From JAVBKA01 sp031546715 (GTDB taxonomy: Bacteria; Bacillota; Clostridia; Oscillospirales; UBA929): a stretch of DNA of 14,008 nt. The notes under the pieces were generated by a model. The model saw only the letters and a program-made list of their open reading frames with translations. It did no database searches and had not been told where the DNA came from. The position numbers and the translations under genes are program-made. Of this stretch, positions 1 through 6,874 are shown piece by piece (within the stretch, counting starts at the first letter, position 1; each line of letters opens with the position of its first letter). The DNA lies in contig JAVBKA010000096.1 in NCBI GenBank assembly GCA_031546715.1, forward strand, positions 1-14,008, written 5' to 3'.

Positions 1-1897
1 CATTTGCAAATTTATCAATAGAAACACGCTTAACAGTACCCGCCTTAGTAACGAAAAACAGGCAGCTAAACTCTTCGTCATCACTGACAGGAATAGTCGC
101 CGTAACCTTTTCCCCTGGTTCTAATGGCAACAAGTTAATTAAGTTTACGCCCTTGGCGGTTCTGGACGCTTCGGGAACATTATAGCCGCGTTTTTTAAAC
201 AATCTGCCCTTTGATGTAAAGAAAAGCACATCATCATGGGTAGATGCGATAAACAGCTCCTCAATAAAGTCCTCGTCACGAATGGTTTGCGCGGCGATAC
301 CTCTGCCACCTCTGCGCTGGGATTTATATACAGACTGAGGCTGACGCTTGACATATCCAAGATGGGTGAGGGTAAATACGCAGTCCTCACGGTCAATCAA
401 GTCCTCAATGTCGATTTCATCTTCATTTTCGATGATTTCGGTGCGGCGCTTATTTGCAAACTTGTCAGAAAGTGCCACTAAGTCCTCGCGAAGAATTGAG
501 GCGACACGTTCTGGTTTTGCCAGAATGTCTTCAAAATCAGTAATTTTGAGGTACAGTTCGTCAATTTCAGACTGTAGTTTTTCAATTTCAAGCCCCTGTA
601 AGCGTCCAAGACGCATGTCAACAATTGCCTGTCCTTGAATTTCAGAGAGGTTAAAGCGTTCCATAAGTCGCTGTTTAGCGTCATTATAGCTGGAGCGGAT
701 AATTCTGATAACCTCATCAATATTGTCGCAGGCGATTTTCAGGCCCTCTAAAATATGCACACGCTCACGAGCCTTGCGAAGCTCATATTGTGTGCGGCGT
801 GTAATAATTTCCTTTTGATGGGTCAGATAATGGTCGAGCAAACTGTGGAGATTCAAAGTCATGGGCTGACCGTTGACCAAAGCAAGCATGTTGATAGCAA
901 AGGTGTTTTGCAGCTCCGTTTGCTTGTAGAGATTATTAAGTACTACCTGCGCATTAGCGTCACGCTTTAAGTCCAGAACAACTCGAATACCCACACGGTC
1001 AGAGGTTTCGTCACGGAGAGCGGAGACGCCCTCGATGACCTTGTCACGGATTAAGTGACCAATTTTTTCAATCAGCGGGTCAAGCTTTAGCATGTACGGA
1101 ATTTCCGTAACAATAATAGAGGTTTTACCCTTGTTTTCAACTATTTCAGCCTTTGCACGAACTAAAACACGTCCTCGCCCTGTGGCATAAGCCGCACGGA
1201 TACCGCTTCTTCCGAAAATAAACGCTCCGGTTGGGAAGTCAGGACCATGGATATGCTCCATGAGGTCGCTAAGGTCTGCCTCTGGGTTGTCCAGAAGGCA
1301 AACGGCTGCGCCGATAACCTCACCGAGATTGTGAGGCGGAATATTTGTAGCCATGCCAACGGCAATACCTGTGGAACCGTTGACCAGAAGGTTTGGAAAC
1401 CTAGAAGGCAGAACTGACGGCTCTTTGCGGGTGTTGTCGTAGTTAGGTGTCATGTCAACGGTTTCTTTGTCAATGTCCGCCAACATTTCCATAGCGATTT
1501 TTGACATACGGGCTTCGGTATAACGGTATGCAGCAGGGGGGTCGCCGTGGATAGTACCGAAGTTGCCGTGTCCGTCAACTAAGGTGTGACGAAGGCTGAA
1601 GATTTGGGCAAGACGAACCAGCGCATCATAAACAGATGCGTCACCGTGGGGGTGATACCGTCCCAGCACGTCACCGACGGCGGTGGCTGCCTTACGAAAA
1701 GGCTTGTCTGGCGTGAGATTTTCCTCCCACATGGTATAGAGAATACGGCGGTGTACTGGCTTCAAGCCGTCACGAACATCCGGCAGCGCGCGGGAGGTGA
1801 TAACGCTCATTGAGTAGTCAATAAAGGATTTTTTTACCTCACGCTCTAAGTCTACCGGTATTATTTTTTGATTTTCAAAACTTACTAAATCGGCCAT
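1..1897 (-). CDS. gyrA: DNA gyrase subunit A, N-terminal 632 residues (3' end outside window)
   Basis: GyrA is the DNA-cleaving and strand-passing subunit of gyrase (A2B2), which supercoils DNA using ATP hydrolysed by GyrB. Translation begins MADLVSFENQKI and runs without a stop to the left edge. Visible landmarks are the quinolone-binding helix region (HPHGDASVYD, residues 82-91), the catalytic tyrosine in RYTEARM (Tyr126, matching E. coli Tyr122), and the GyrA box QRRGGRG (527-533). The GyrA box marks gyrase rather than topoisomerase IV. The C-terminal wrapping domain is only partly present; the family is usually above 800 residues. The ATG at 1895-1897 is supported by GGAGG at 1903-1907 (minus strand). 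Residue 87, equivalent to E. coli Ser83, is alanine. No convincing promoter was found between the start and the repeat element at 1979. The identification is very secure. Confidence 0.97.
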   Translation of the reverse strand, partial: MADLVSFENQKIIPVDLEREVKKSFIDYSMSVITSRALPDVRDGLKPVHRRILYTMWEENLTPDKPFRKAATAVGDVLGRYHPHGDASVYDALVRLAQIFSLRHTLVDGHGNFGTIHGDPPAAYRYTEARMSKIAMEMLADIDKETVDMTPNYDNTRKEPSVLPSRFPNLLVNGSTGIAVGMATNIPPHNLGEVIGAAVCLLDNPEADLSDLMEHIHGPDFPTGAFIFGRSGIRAAYATGRGRVLVRAKAEIVENKGKTSIIVTEIPYMLKLDPLIEKIGHLIRDKVIEGVSALRDETSDRVGIRVVLDLKRDANAQVVLNNLYKQTELQNTFAINMLALVNGQPMTLNLHSLLDHYLTHQKEIITRRTQYELRKARERVHILEGLKIACDNIDEVIRIIRSSYNDAKQRLMERFNLSEIQGQAIVDMRLGRLQGLEIEKLQSEIDELYLKITDFEDILAKPERVASILREDLVALSDKFANKRRTEIIENEDEIDIEDLIDREDCVFTLTHLGYVKRQPQSVYKSQRRGGRGIAAQTIRDEDFIEELFIASTHDDVLFFTSKGRLFKKRGYNVPEASRTAKGVNLINLLPLEPGEKVTATIPVSDDEEFSCLFFVTKAGTVKRVSIDKFAN

Positions 1898-1978
1898 TGA
1901 AACCTCCGCTGAATATTATTTTTGTGTGAATAGTTATCGTAAGAGCAACCCTAACAGCCACCCAATACATAATCAAGA

Positions 1979-2115
1979 TAAAAGTTTTGCTTGAGCTTCT
2001 TCAAAAGCTCATGGATTTAAAAGGCAACGCCTTTTATCGAGCCTCGCAAGGCTCGAAACTCTAGCTTTGAGCCGCGCGAACCAAACAGTCGTAAGAGAAA
2101 CGCAACACAGCGCAT
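1979..2115 (+). repeat. Repeat element A, copy 1: three tandem hairpins plus conserved tail
   Basis: This is one of three copies in the window (others at 9582-9720 and, inverted, 11748-11885). It starts AAAAGTTTTGCTTGAGC and forms three consecutive hairpins: GAGCTT/AAGCTC (1993-2010), TAAAAGGC/GCCTTTTA (2018-2036), and TCGAGCCT/AGGCTCGA with loop CGCA (2037-2056). A conserved single-stranded box, TGAGCCGCGCGAACCAAA, follows, then a shared CGCAACACAGCG. It lies 82 bases upstream of gyrA and points away from it. Function is not recognised. It could be a structured RNA, an extragenic palindromic repeat or a non-autonomous mobile element. Confidence 0.85.
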
Positions 2116-2162
2116 GGTTGTCGCGCATGGCACTTTGGGCTTGGTGTAGTCTTTGGGGTTTA

Positions 2163-2201
2163 CCACCCCGCCCGTTGGGCACCCCTCCACAGAGGGGAAT
2201 T
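2163..2201 (+). repeat. Repeat element B, copy 1
   Basis: This roughly 39-base GC-rich module contains GTTGGGCACCCCTCCAC followed by AGAGGGGAATT. CCCCTCCACAGAGGGG-type self-complementarity gives a short hairpin. Other copies are at 2488-2526, 2541-2577 (inverted) and 10300-10338 (inverted). Nothing indicates coding. Confidence 0.75.
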
Positions 2202-2235
2202 AGGCACGGGTTGAGGAGGGCTGCTGTAATTCTCT

Positions 2236-2412
2236 CGTATGGGCGACCAATGCGGTTGCCCAAGGCTTGCAAACGCAATGCTTTCGGCGGTTTCTCGTAG
2301 GGCAAGGGCTCTGCTCTTGCCGTCCTCTTGGGGTTGCTATATCTTCGGTAAATCGCCGTAGGGGCGAACTTTGTTCGCCCGGGGTTTGTTAAATCTTTGG
2401 GGTTAATCGAAT
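2236..2412 (+). repeat. Composite hairpin repeat C-D-C, copy 1
   Basis: This string of modules recurs in the same order at 9867-10032. It holds a hairpin GGGCGACC/GGTTGCCC, then TTCGGCGGTTT, then a hairpin GGCAAGGGC...GCTCTTGCC (2300-2321), then a hairpin GGGCGAAC/GTTCGCCC (2361-2380), and finally a GGTTTGTT and AATCG tail. The first hairpin differs from its counterpart at 9870-9889 in bases on both arms, yet still pairs. The open frames that cross it are also found in the other copies and look spurious. Confidence 0.75.
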
Positions 2413-2487
2413 ATTTCCCATGCTCTGCACGGATGTTGCCTTGTTTAAAAGGTTCGATTATTCACCGTTGTTGGCGGCTGTAAGTGA

Positions 2488-2577
2488 CCACCCCGCCCGT
2501 TGGGCACCCCTCCATAAAGAGGAATTTTGGTGCGTGCCTTATTCCCCTCTGTGGAGGGGTGCCCGAAGGGTGGGTGG
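2488..2577. repeat. Head-to-head pair of element B forming a large inverted repeat
   Basis: Copy 2 of element B (2488-2526, plus) faces copy 3 (2541-2577, minus) across a 14-base spacer, so the pair can fold into one long, imperfect hairpin. It lies about 58 bases beyond the aspS stop codon and would be transcribed as part of the aspS 3' region, where it could protect the mRNA end or block read-through toward gyrA. No T-run follows, so it is not a textbook intrinsic terminator. Together with the preceding repeats it accounts for most of the 1898-2634 gap, in which I see no gene. Confidence 0.75.
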
Positions 2578-2634
2578 TTTCGTTGGCATGGTACAACCCT
2601 CGTTACACGTTAACCGCTATCGCAGTCAAACTGT

Positions 2635-4374
2635 TCAACTATCCTTCAACACTATATGCAGCTCGTCAAGCTGCTTCTTGTCTACTGGGGACGGGCAGCC
2701 CATCATTGGTTCGATTGCTTGTTGGGTTTTCGGGAATGCCACGACGTCGCGGATATTGTCCGTTTCGCAGAGGAGCATTACTAAGCGGTCTAGTCCGAAG
2801 CCGATGCCGCCGTGGGGGGGGACGCCGTAGGTGAAGGCTCGGAGGAGATGTCCGAAGCGGCGTTCCATGTCCTCCTTAGAAAGTCCTAGGAGGGTAAACA
2901 TTTTGCCCTGAACTGCGCTGTCGTGAATACGAATCGAGCCTGAACAAAGCTCATAGCCGTTACAGACCATGTCATACGCCTTTGCACGGCACAGGGATAA
3001 ATCCTCGCCGTCAAGCAGTGGAATATCCTCGGTCATAGGTGAGCAGAATGGGTGATGCTGGGCTACATAACGTCCTTCTTCCTCTGAGTACTCAAAAAGA
3101 GGGAATTCTGTTACCCACAAGAAGCGGTAATCCGCGGGGTTTAACATATTTAACCGTTTTGCACACTCCACACGGAGCGCACCAAGGCTGGTTTTAACTA
3201 AATTATCCTTTGCGTCAGCAACGCAAAACAGCAAATCACCTGCTTTAAAGCCTGTTTTCTCAGCAATTGCCGCCATTTCAGCTTCCGTCATAAACTTAGC
3301 AAAGCTAGAGCCTTCCGCCTTGTGCCATGCCAGGCCCTTAACGCCTAATCCCTTGACAAATTCCGTCAAGCTGTCAATATCTTTTCTGGTAAACTTATCC
3401 GCGCCGCCGTCAATAACGATACAGCGGACGCTTGCCGCCTCGTTAAAAACTTTAAAGCCAGACGCTTTTGCAATGGAGCTGATGTCCTTAAGCTCAAAGC
3501 CAAAACGGATGTCAGGCTTGTCGCTGCCGAAGCGTTCCATACATTCACGCCATGTCAGACGTGGCATAGGCTGAGGCAGCTTCACTCCCAAGATGTCCTC
3601 AAAAAGGCGGGAAATCATATTTTCATTCATGGCAAGAACATCGTCAATGTCAACGAAGCTCATTTCCATGTCTATTTGCGTAAAATCCGGCTGACGGTCA
3701 GCGCGCAAGTCCTCGTCACGGAGACAGCGGGCAAGCTGAAAGTACCTGTCCATTCCGGCAACCATCAAAAGCTGTTTGTACTGTTGAGGAGACTGCGGGA
3801 GTGCGTAAAAGCACCCCGGATGAATGCGTGAGGGAACTAAATAGTCACGGCTGCCCTCTGGTGTAGAGGCTGTGAGGACAGGGGTTTCAATTTCGTAGAA
3901 ACCGTTTTCGTCAAAGTATTTGCGAACGCTTTGCATCGCCTTGTGGCGCATTTTCACAAAACGTTGCAGTTTAGGACGGCGCAGGTCTAAATAACGGTAC
4001 TCAAGGCGCAAAAGCTCGGCGGTTTTAGTATCGTCCTCAATTTCAAAAGGCGGTGTCTGAGCCTTGGACAGCACTTCCAGAGCCGTGACTTCAATCTCAA
4101 TTGCTCCAGTAGCAAGATTCGGATTAGCCGCACTCCGCGCCCGAACCACACCTTGCACACATAACACCCATTCACCACGGACAGCCTGTGCCTCAGAAAT
4201 CAGGGGCGATTCAAACTCAACCACACACTGAACAATGCCCTCTCTGTCACGCAGGTCGATAAATACGATTTTTTTGTCTCTAATGCGCTGTACCCAGCCG
4301 CAAACAGTAACTGTTTTCCCGATATGGGTTTCGTTTAGAAGTCCGCAGTAAGTGGTGCGGTTATTATAATTCAT
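2635..4374 (-). CDS. aspS: Aspartate--tRNA ligase
   Basis: AspRS charges tRNA-Asp (class II synthetase, cytoplasmic dimer). At 579 residues it is close to the usual bacterial length. The N-terminal OB-fold anticodon-binding domain covers about residues 1-105. Motif 2 is CLRDEDLRADRQPDFTQ (217-233), including the FTQIDMEMS stretch. The bacterial GAD insertion lies at about 285-420, and motif 3 is GIGFGLDRLVMLL (523-535). The ATG at 4372-4374 follows the hisS stop by 29 bases, so the two are probably cotranscribed; the ribosome binding site is weak, suggesting coupling to hisS translation or dependence on the operon. A run of eight G (plus strand, 2814-2821) falls inside the essential YGVPPHGG segment. 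Whether the enzyme also charges tRNA-Asn cannot be decided here. Confidence 0.98.
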   Translation of the reverse strand: MNYNNRTTYCGLLNETHIGKTVTVCGWVQRIRDKKIVFIDLRDREGIVQCVVEFESPLISEAQAVRGEWVLCVQGVVRARSAANPNLATGAIEIEVTALEVLSKAQTPPFEIEDDTKTAELLRLEYRYLDLRRPKLQRFVKMRHKAMQSVRKYFDENGFYEIETPVLTASTPEGSRDYLVPSRIHPGCFYALPQSPQQYKQLLMVAGMDRYFQLARCLRDEDLRADRQPDFTQIDMEMSFVDIDDVLAMNENMISRLFEDILGVKLPQPMPRLTWRECMERFGSDKPDIRFGFELKDISSIAKASGFKVFNEAASVRCIVIDGGADKFTRKDIDSLTEFVKGLGVKGLAWHKAEGSSFAKFMTEAEMAAIAEKTGFKAGDLLFCVADAKDNLVKTSLGALRVECAKRLNMLNPADYRFLWVTEFPLFEYSEEEGRYVAQHHPFCSPMTEDIPLLDGEDLSLCRAKAYDMVCNGYELCSGSIRIHDSAVQGKMFTLLGLSKEDMERRFGHLLRAFTYGVPPHGGIGFGLDRLVMLLCETDNIRDVVAFPKTQQAIEPMMGCPSPVDKKQLDELHIVLKDS

Positions 4375-4403
4375 GTTTAATCTACCAATCTATCTATATA
4401 GTT

Positions 4404-5690
4404 TTAAATATAACTCTTTTCTATATGCTTAGGCGGATTTATCAGCGTTGCAATCTCTGCGGCGTCAAGTCCGCTCTCGATCGTTCTTCCGTCTGACATA
4501 AACTTGATTTTTATCTTATTTTCTTCCAGCTCCCGCTGACCAAGCACAATGACATATGACGCCTTTTTCTTGTCGGCATACCGCATCTGAGCTTTCAGGC
4601 TACGGGAGCAAAGGTCGATGTCGCAGGATACCTGAAGCTGACGAAGCTCGCTTGCCAAGGCGTGGGCTCTGTGCTGAGCGGTACTGTCCGCCACGGCGAC
4701 AAAAACTGTGTTTTCAGGGGTGAGGTCAGGGATGGTTTGTGAAGCTTCCATTAAAAGAATCAAGCGTTCAATACCCATACCAAAGCCCACCGCAGGAGTG
4801 GACGGACCTCCCAGAACCGCCACAAGACCGTCATACCGTCCGCCGGCGCAAACTGTTAATTCGCCGCCTTCGAGAGTAGTGACAAACTCGAAAACCGTTC
4901 GGGTGTAGTAGTCAAGCCCACGAACAAGCAACGTATTTAAGGTATACCCAATGCCCATCTCGTCCAGCGACGCAGTTACAGAGCTTAAATGCTCTGAGCA
5001 GTCCGTGCAGAGATGCTCCACGCTCTTAGGTGCGTTTTTCTTTAGCTCACCGCAGCTAGGGGTTTTGCAGTCAAGGATTCTGAGAGGATTATTTTCAAGC
5101 CGAGTCAGGCAGGTTTCACAAAGCTTGTCCTTGCAGGCTGTAAAGTACTGCAAAAGCTCCTTTTGATAAGCAGGACGGCAAGCGGGACAGCCCACAGAGT
5201 TTATATTAAGCGTCAGCCTTTCAACTCCGATACCTCGCAACACCGAATGTGCAAGAGCAATAACCTCAGCGTCAGCCGCCGGAAGAGCCGCACCGAAGCA
5301 TTCAACACCAAACTGGTGATGCTGGCGAAGCCGTCCATGCTGGGGACGCTCATATCGAAAATTAGGGGCTATATAATAGCATTTGAAGGGGAGCGTGTCC
5401 GCATACACATTATGCTCCACAAAGGCACGGACAACAGAGGCAGTGCCTTCCGGGCGCAGGGTAATTGACCTTCCACCCTTATCGTTAAAAGTATACATTT
5501 CTTTTTGCACAACGTCTGTTGTTTCTCCAACACCGCGCAAAAACAGCTCCGTATGCTCAAAGGCAGGAAAGCGTATTTCTTCAAAGCTATAGAGTGCCGC
5601 CGTGTCTCGCATGGTTTTTTCCACATACTGCCAAAGTCTAGTCTGAGGCGGTAATATATCCTTTGTCCCCTTGGGGGCTTGGATGTTCAA
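4404..5690 (-). CDS. hisS: Histidine--tRNA ligase
   Basis: HisRS charges tRNA-His (class II, dimer). The 428-residue length is typical. Motif 2 lies around FRYERPQHGRLRQHHQFG (111-128). The two histidine-specific motifs are LVRGLDYYTRTVFE (255-268) and AGGRYDGLV (282-290), and a C-terminal anticodon-binding domain follows from about 328. Four cysteine pairs (168/171, 191/194, 208/213, 228/231) sit in the insertion domain, as in many Firmicute HisRS, and may bind metal. The start is TTG at 5688-5690, chosen because an AAGGAAG site lies seven bases upstream and the protein then begins MNIQAPKGTKD, the normal HisRS N-terminus. It is the first gene of the hisS-aspS operon, with a strong promoter just upstream. 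I found no T-box leader. Confidence 0.98.
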   Translation of the reverse strand: MNIQAPKGTKDILPPQTRLWQYVEKTMRDTAALYSFEEIRFPAFEHTELFLRGVGETTDVVQKEMYTFNDKGGRSITLRPEGTASVVRAFVEHNVYADTLPFKCYYIAPNFRYERPQHGRLRQHHQFGVECFGAALPAADAEVIALAHSVLRGIGVERLTLNINSVGCPACRPAYQKELLQYFTACKDKLCETCLTRLENNPLRILDCKTPSCGELKKNAPKSVEHLCTDCSEHLSSVTASLDEMGIGYTLNTLLVRGLDYYTRTVFEFVTTLEGGELTVCAGGRYDGLVAVLGGPSTPAVGFGMGIERLILLMEASQTIPDLTPENTVFVAVADSTAQHRAHALASELRQLQVSCDIDLCSRSLKAQMRYADKKKASYVIVLGQRELEENKIKIKFMSDGRTIESGLDAAEIATLINPPKHIEKSYI

Positions 5691-5737
5691 AAGAACACTT
5701 CCTTTTTGGGTAATAATCCCGTTTTGTGTGATAGTAC

Positions 5738-5766
5738 ATTTTACAGTAAAACCGCTGTAATGTCAA
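5738..5766 (-). promoter_or_regulatory. Sigma-A-type promoter of hisS-aspS
   Basis: On the minus strand TTGACA (5761-5766) and TAAAAT (5738-5743) are separated by exactly 17 bases. The -10 lies about 47 bases upstream of the TTG start. The spacer also holds TTACAG/CTGTAA (5741-5746 and 5755-5760), a small inverted repeat. Confidence 0.85.
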
Positions 5767-5792
5767 TGAAATACAGCAGTATTTCATTGACA
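5761..5792. promoter_or_regulatory. Perfect 14-bp inverted repeat overlapping the hisS -35, possible operator
   Basis: TGTCAATGAAATAC and its exact reverse complement flank the four bases AGCA. The left arm contains the hisS -35 hexamer, so a protein bound here would compete with RNA polymerase. It lies upstream of the transcription start, so it would act as DNA rather than as an RNA hairpin in the hisS transcript. The binding protein is unknown. It could instead be the end of an inserted element. Confidence 0.6.
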
Positions 5793-6145
5793 AGCGCAAA
5801 TGACAGCCAGTGATGTCACGTCAATCATGTTTAAGCTGACTTTAATCGTCACAAATTCCGCGACGTAACCCGGATAATACGACAGAAATGTCTACAAGAA
5901 TACGCGCCAAAGCGTTAAAAAAACTGCTAAAGCCTTACGCTTCAACAGTTTTCCATGGCATGTCCGAAGAAAATCCAAGACACTTTTGCAGAATTTTTTA
6001 TCGCTAAACTTGTTTTGCCAAGCAATGTTTTTAAATCAATAAATGGAACTTTTCAAAGAGAGGATGCCGAGCTATCTAGCATCCTCTCTTTCTCGTATTT
6101 ATGAATTTTTAGCAATCCGACGCTTTACTGCACATCGAAATTGTA
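5793..6145. other. Intergenic region without a supported gene
   Basis: About 350 bases between the hisS control region and the toxin-antitoxin promoter. It contains an AAAACTG...CAGTTTT inverted repeat near 5929-5963, a strong hairpin at 6055-6091, and two overlapping frames that read somewhat like protein. One is a plus-strand ORF of 39 codons at 5888-6007 beginning MSTRIRAKALKK. The other is a minus-strand frame at 5784-5978 broken by one TAG. Neither has a ribosome binding site I can defend. Confidence 0.5.
6055..6091 (+). terminator. Strong hairpin, possible terminator or insulator upstream of the toxin-antitoxin pair
   Basis: AAAGAGAGGATGC (6055-6067) is perfectly complementary to 6079-6091 with an 11-base loop, giving a 13-bp stem. 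Only a broken T-rich stretch follows on the plus strand, so termination is plausible but not certain. No plus-strand gene is recognised upstream. Confidence 0.5.
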
Positions 6146-6174
6146 TTGACAATGTGCGCACGTTGTACTATAAT
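6146..6174 (+). promoter_or_regulatory. Consensus promoter of the relB-yafQ pair
   Basis: TTGACA (6146-6151) and TATAAT (6169-6174) match the sigma-A consensus exactly and have a 17-base spacer. The antitoxin start lies 19 bases beyond the -10. ACAATGTGC/GCACGTTGT (6149-6166), an 18-bp palindrome with one mismatched pair, fills the spacer and is a likely autoregulatory operator. Confidence 0.9.
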
Positions 6175-6192
6175 GTTAATGAGGTGAAGTTT

Positions 6193-6477
6193 ATGTCAAA
6201 GACAGCTAACTTAAACATCAGGATTGATCCCGAAACAAAGGCAGGAGCAGAAGTGCTCTTCAACAGTTTTGGAATAACTATCACAGATGCAGTGAACATC
6301 TTTCTGCGCCAATCCTTAATGGTCGGCGGTCTGCCATTTGAGATGAAGCAACCAAGGTACAACGCCGAGACTGAAGCCGCTATCCAAGAAGCACGCGACA
6401 TCGCTAGTGGAAAAATCAAAGCCAAGAAGTATTCTTCAGCAGGCGAACTGTTTGAGGAGCTTGATAGCGAATGTTAA
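6193..6477 (+). CDS. relB: RelB/DinJ-family antitoxin
   Basis: A 94-residue protein. Residues 1-50 (MSKTANLNIRIDPETK ... FGITITDAVNIFLRQS) have the ribbon-helix-helix layout of RelB/DinJ antitoxins. That domain binds the operator as a dimer, and the acidic C-terminal part normally wraps and inhibits the toxin. The ATG at 6193 is chosen over an upstream in-frame start at 6043 because GAGGTGAAG lies just before it and because the consensus promoter (6146-6174) lies between the two. The stop codon overlaps the toxin start by a few bases, the usual coupled arrangement. The gene is intact although its toxin is frameshifted. DinJ is the closest named partner type because the toxin is YafQ-like. Confidence 0.88.
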   Translation: MSKTANLNIRIDPETKAGAEVLFNSFGITITDAVNIFLRQSLMVGGLPFEMKQPRYNAETEAAIQEARDIASGKIKAKKYSSAGELFEELDSEC

Positions 6478-6750
6478 CCCTTATTACGACTACCAAATTC
6501 CGCAAAGACTATAAGTTAGCTAAAAAAACGCGGCTGCAACATGGTGCTTTTAGAAGAAGTTATTGACCAGCTCTTGGAAAGAAAACCATTGGCCGTCAAA
6601 CACCGTGACCATTCCTTAACTGGCGACTATGAAGGTTTTAGAGAATGCCATATTCTACCTGACTGGCTACTGGTCTACAGTTTAAACAACAACGAGCTTT
6701 TGCTCACCGCTTCCAGAACTGGCACACATTCTGATTTATTCAGCAAATGA
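6471..6750 (+). pseudogene. yafQ: YafQ-family mRNA interferase toxin, frameshifted in a 7-A run
   Basis: The reading frame that overlaps the antitoxin stop starts at ATG 6471 and reads MLTLITTTKFRKDYKLAKK, the normal N-terminus of YafQ/RelE-type ribosome-dependent endoribonucleases. It then runs out of frame to a stop after 31 codons. The remainder continues in the +1 frame (KRGCNMVLLEEVIDQLL to the end at 6750). The switch falls in seven A at 6522-6528; with six A the gene would encode one 92-residue protein of normal family length. Conserved YafQ features are otherwise intact: HRDHSLTG, the CHILPDW segment, and TGTHSDLF at the C-terminus. The absence of other damage suggests a recent mutation, a sequencing error or transcript slippage. 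A separate 69-codon ORF call from 6541 would be only the C-terminal part. Confidence 0.87.
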
Positions 6751-6755
6751 AAAAT

Positions 6756-6796
6756 GGCAGGACATACACCAAAAATGTATGCCCTGCCTCGTTTTA
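6756..6796. terminator. Bidirectional intrinsic terminator
   Basis: GGCAGG and CATACA pair with TGTATG and CCTGCC across one mismatch and a seven-base loop (6756-6788). TCGTTTTA follows on the plus strand, ending the toxin-antitoxin transcript. On the minus strand the hairpin is followed by ATTTTTCATT, ending the convergent gspF-like transcript, whose stop is about 80 bases away. Confidence 0.85.
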
Positions 6797-6874
6797 TGTT
6801 CTAATCCCTAATCCTTACCCCAACATCCATCACACAATCATAATTCCCCTTATACGCATCTTTACACCTCACAA

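Noticed and set aside
2009..2834. Several ORFs of 77-136 codons in the gyrA-aspS gap
   Set aside because: They run across hairpin repeats found elsewhere in the window in other frames, have no ribosome binding sites, and some are antisense to aspS.
5691..5880. T-box leader upstream of hisS
   Set aside because: No GGGTGGNACCGCG-like antiterminator sequence between the promoter and the start; the leader is only about 40 bases.
5888..6007. Possible 39-codon plus-strand ORF (MSTRIRAKALKK)
   Set aside because: No ribosome binding site, no recognised family, and it overlaps another equally plausible antisense frame.
6043..6192. Longer antitoxin start at ATG 6043
   Set aside because: It would place the consensus promoter inside the gene and adds 50 residues not resembling the family; the ATG at 6193 has a good ribosome binding site.
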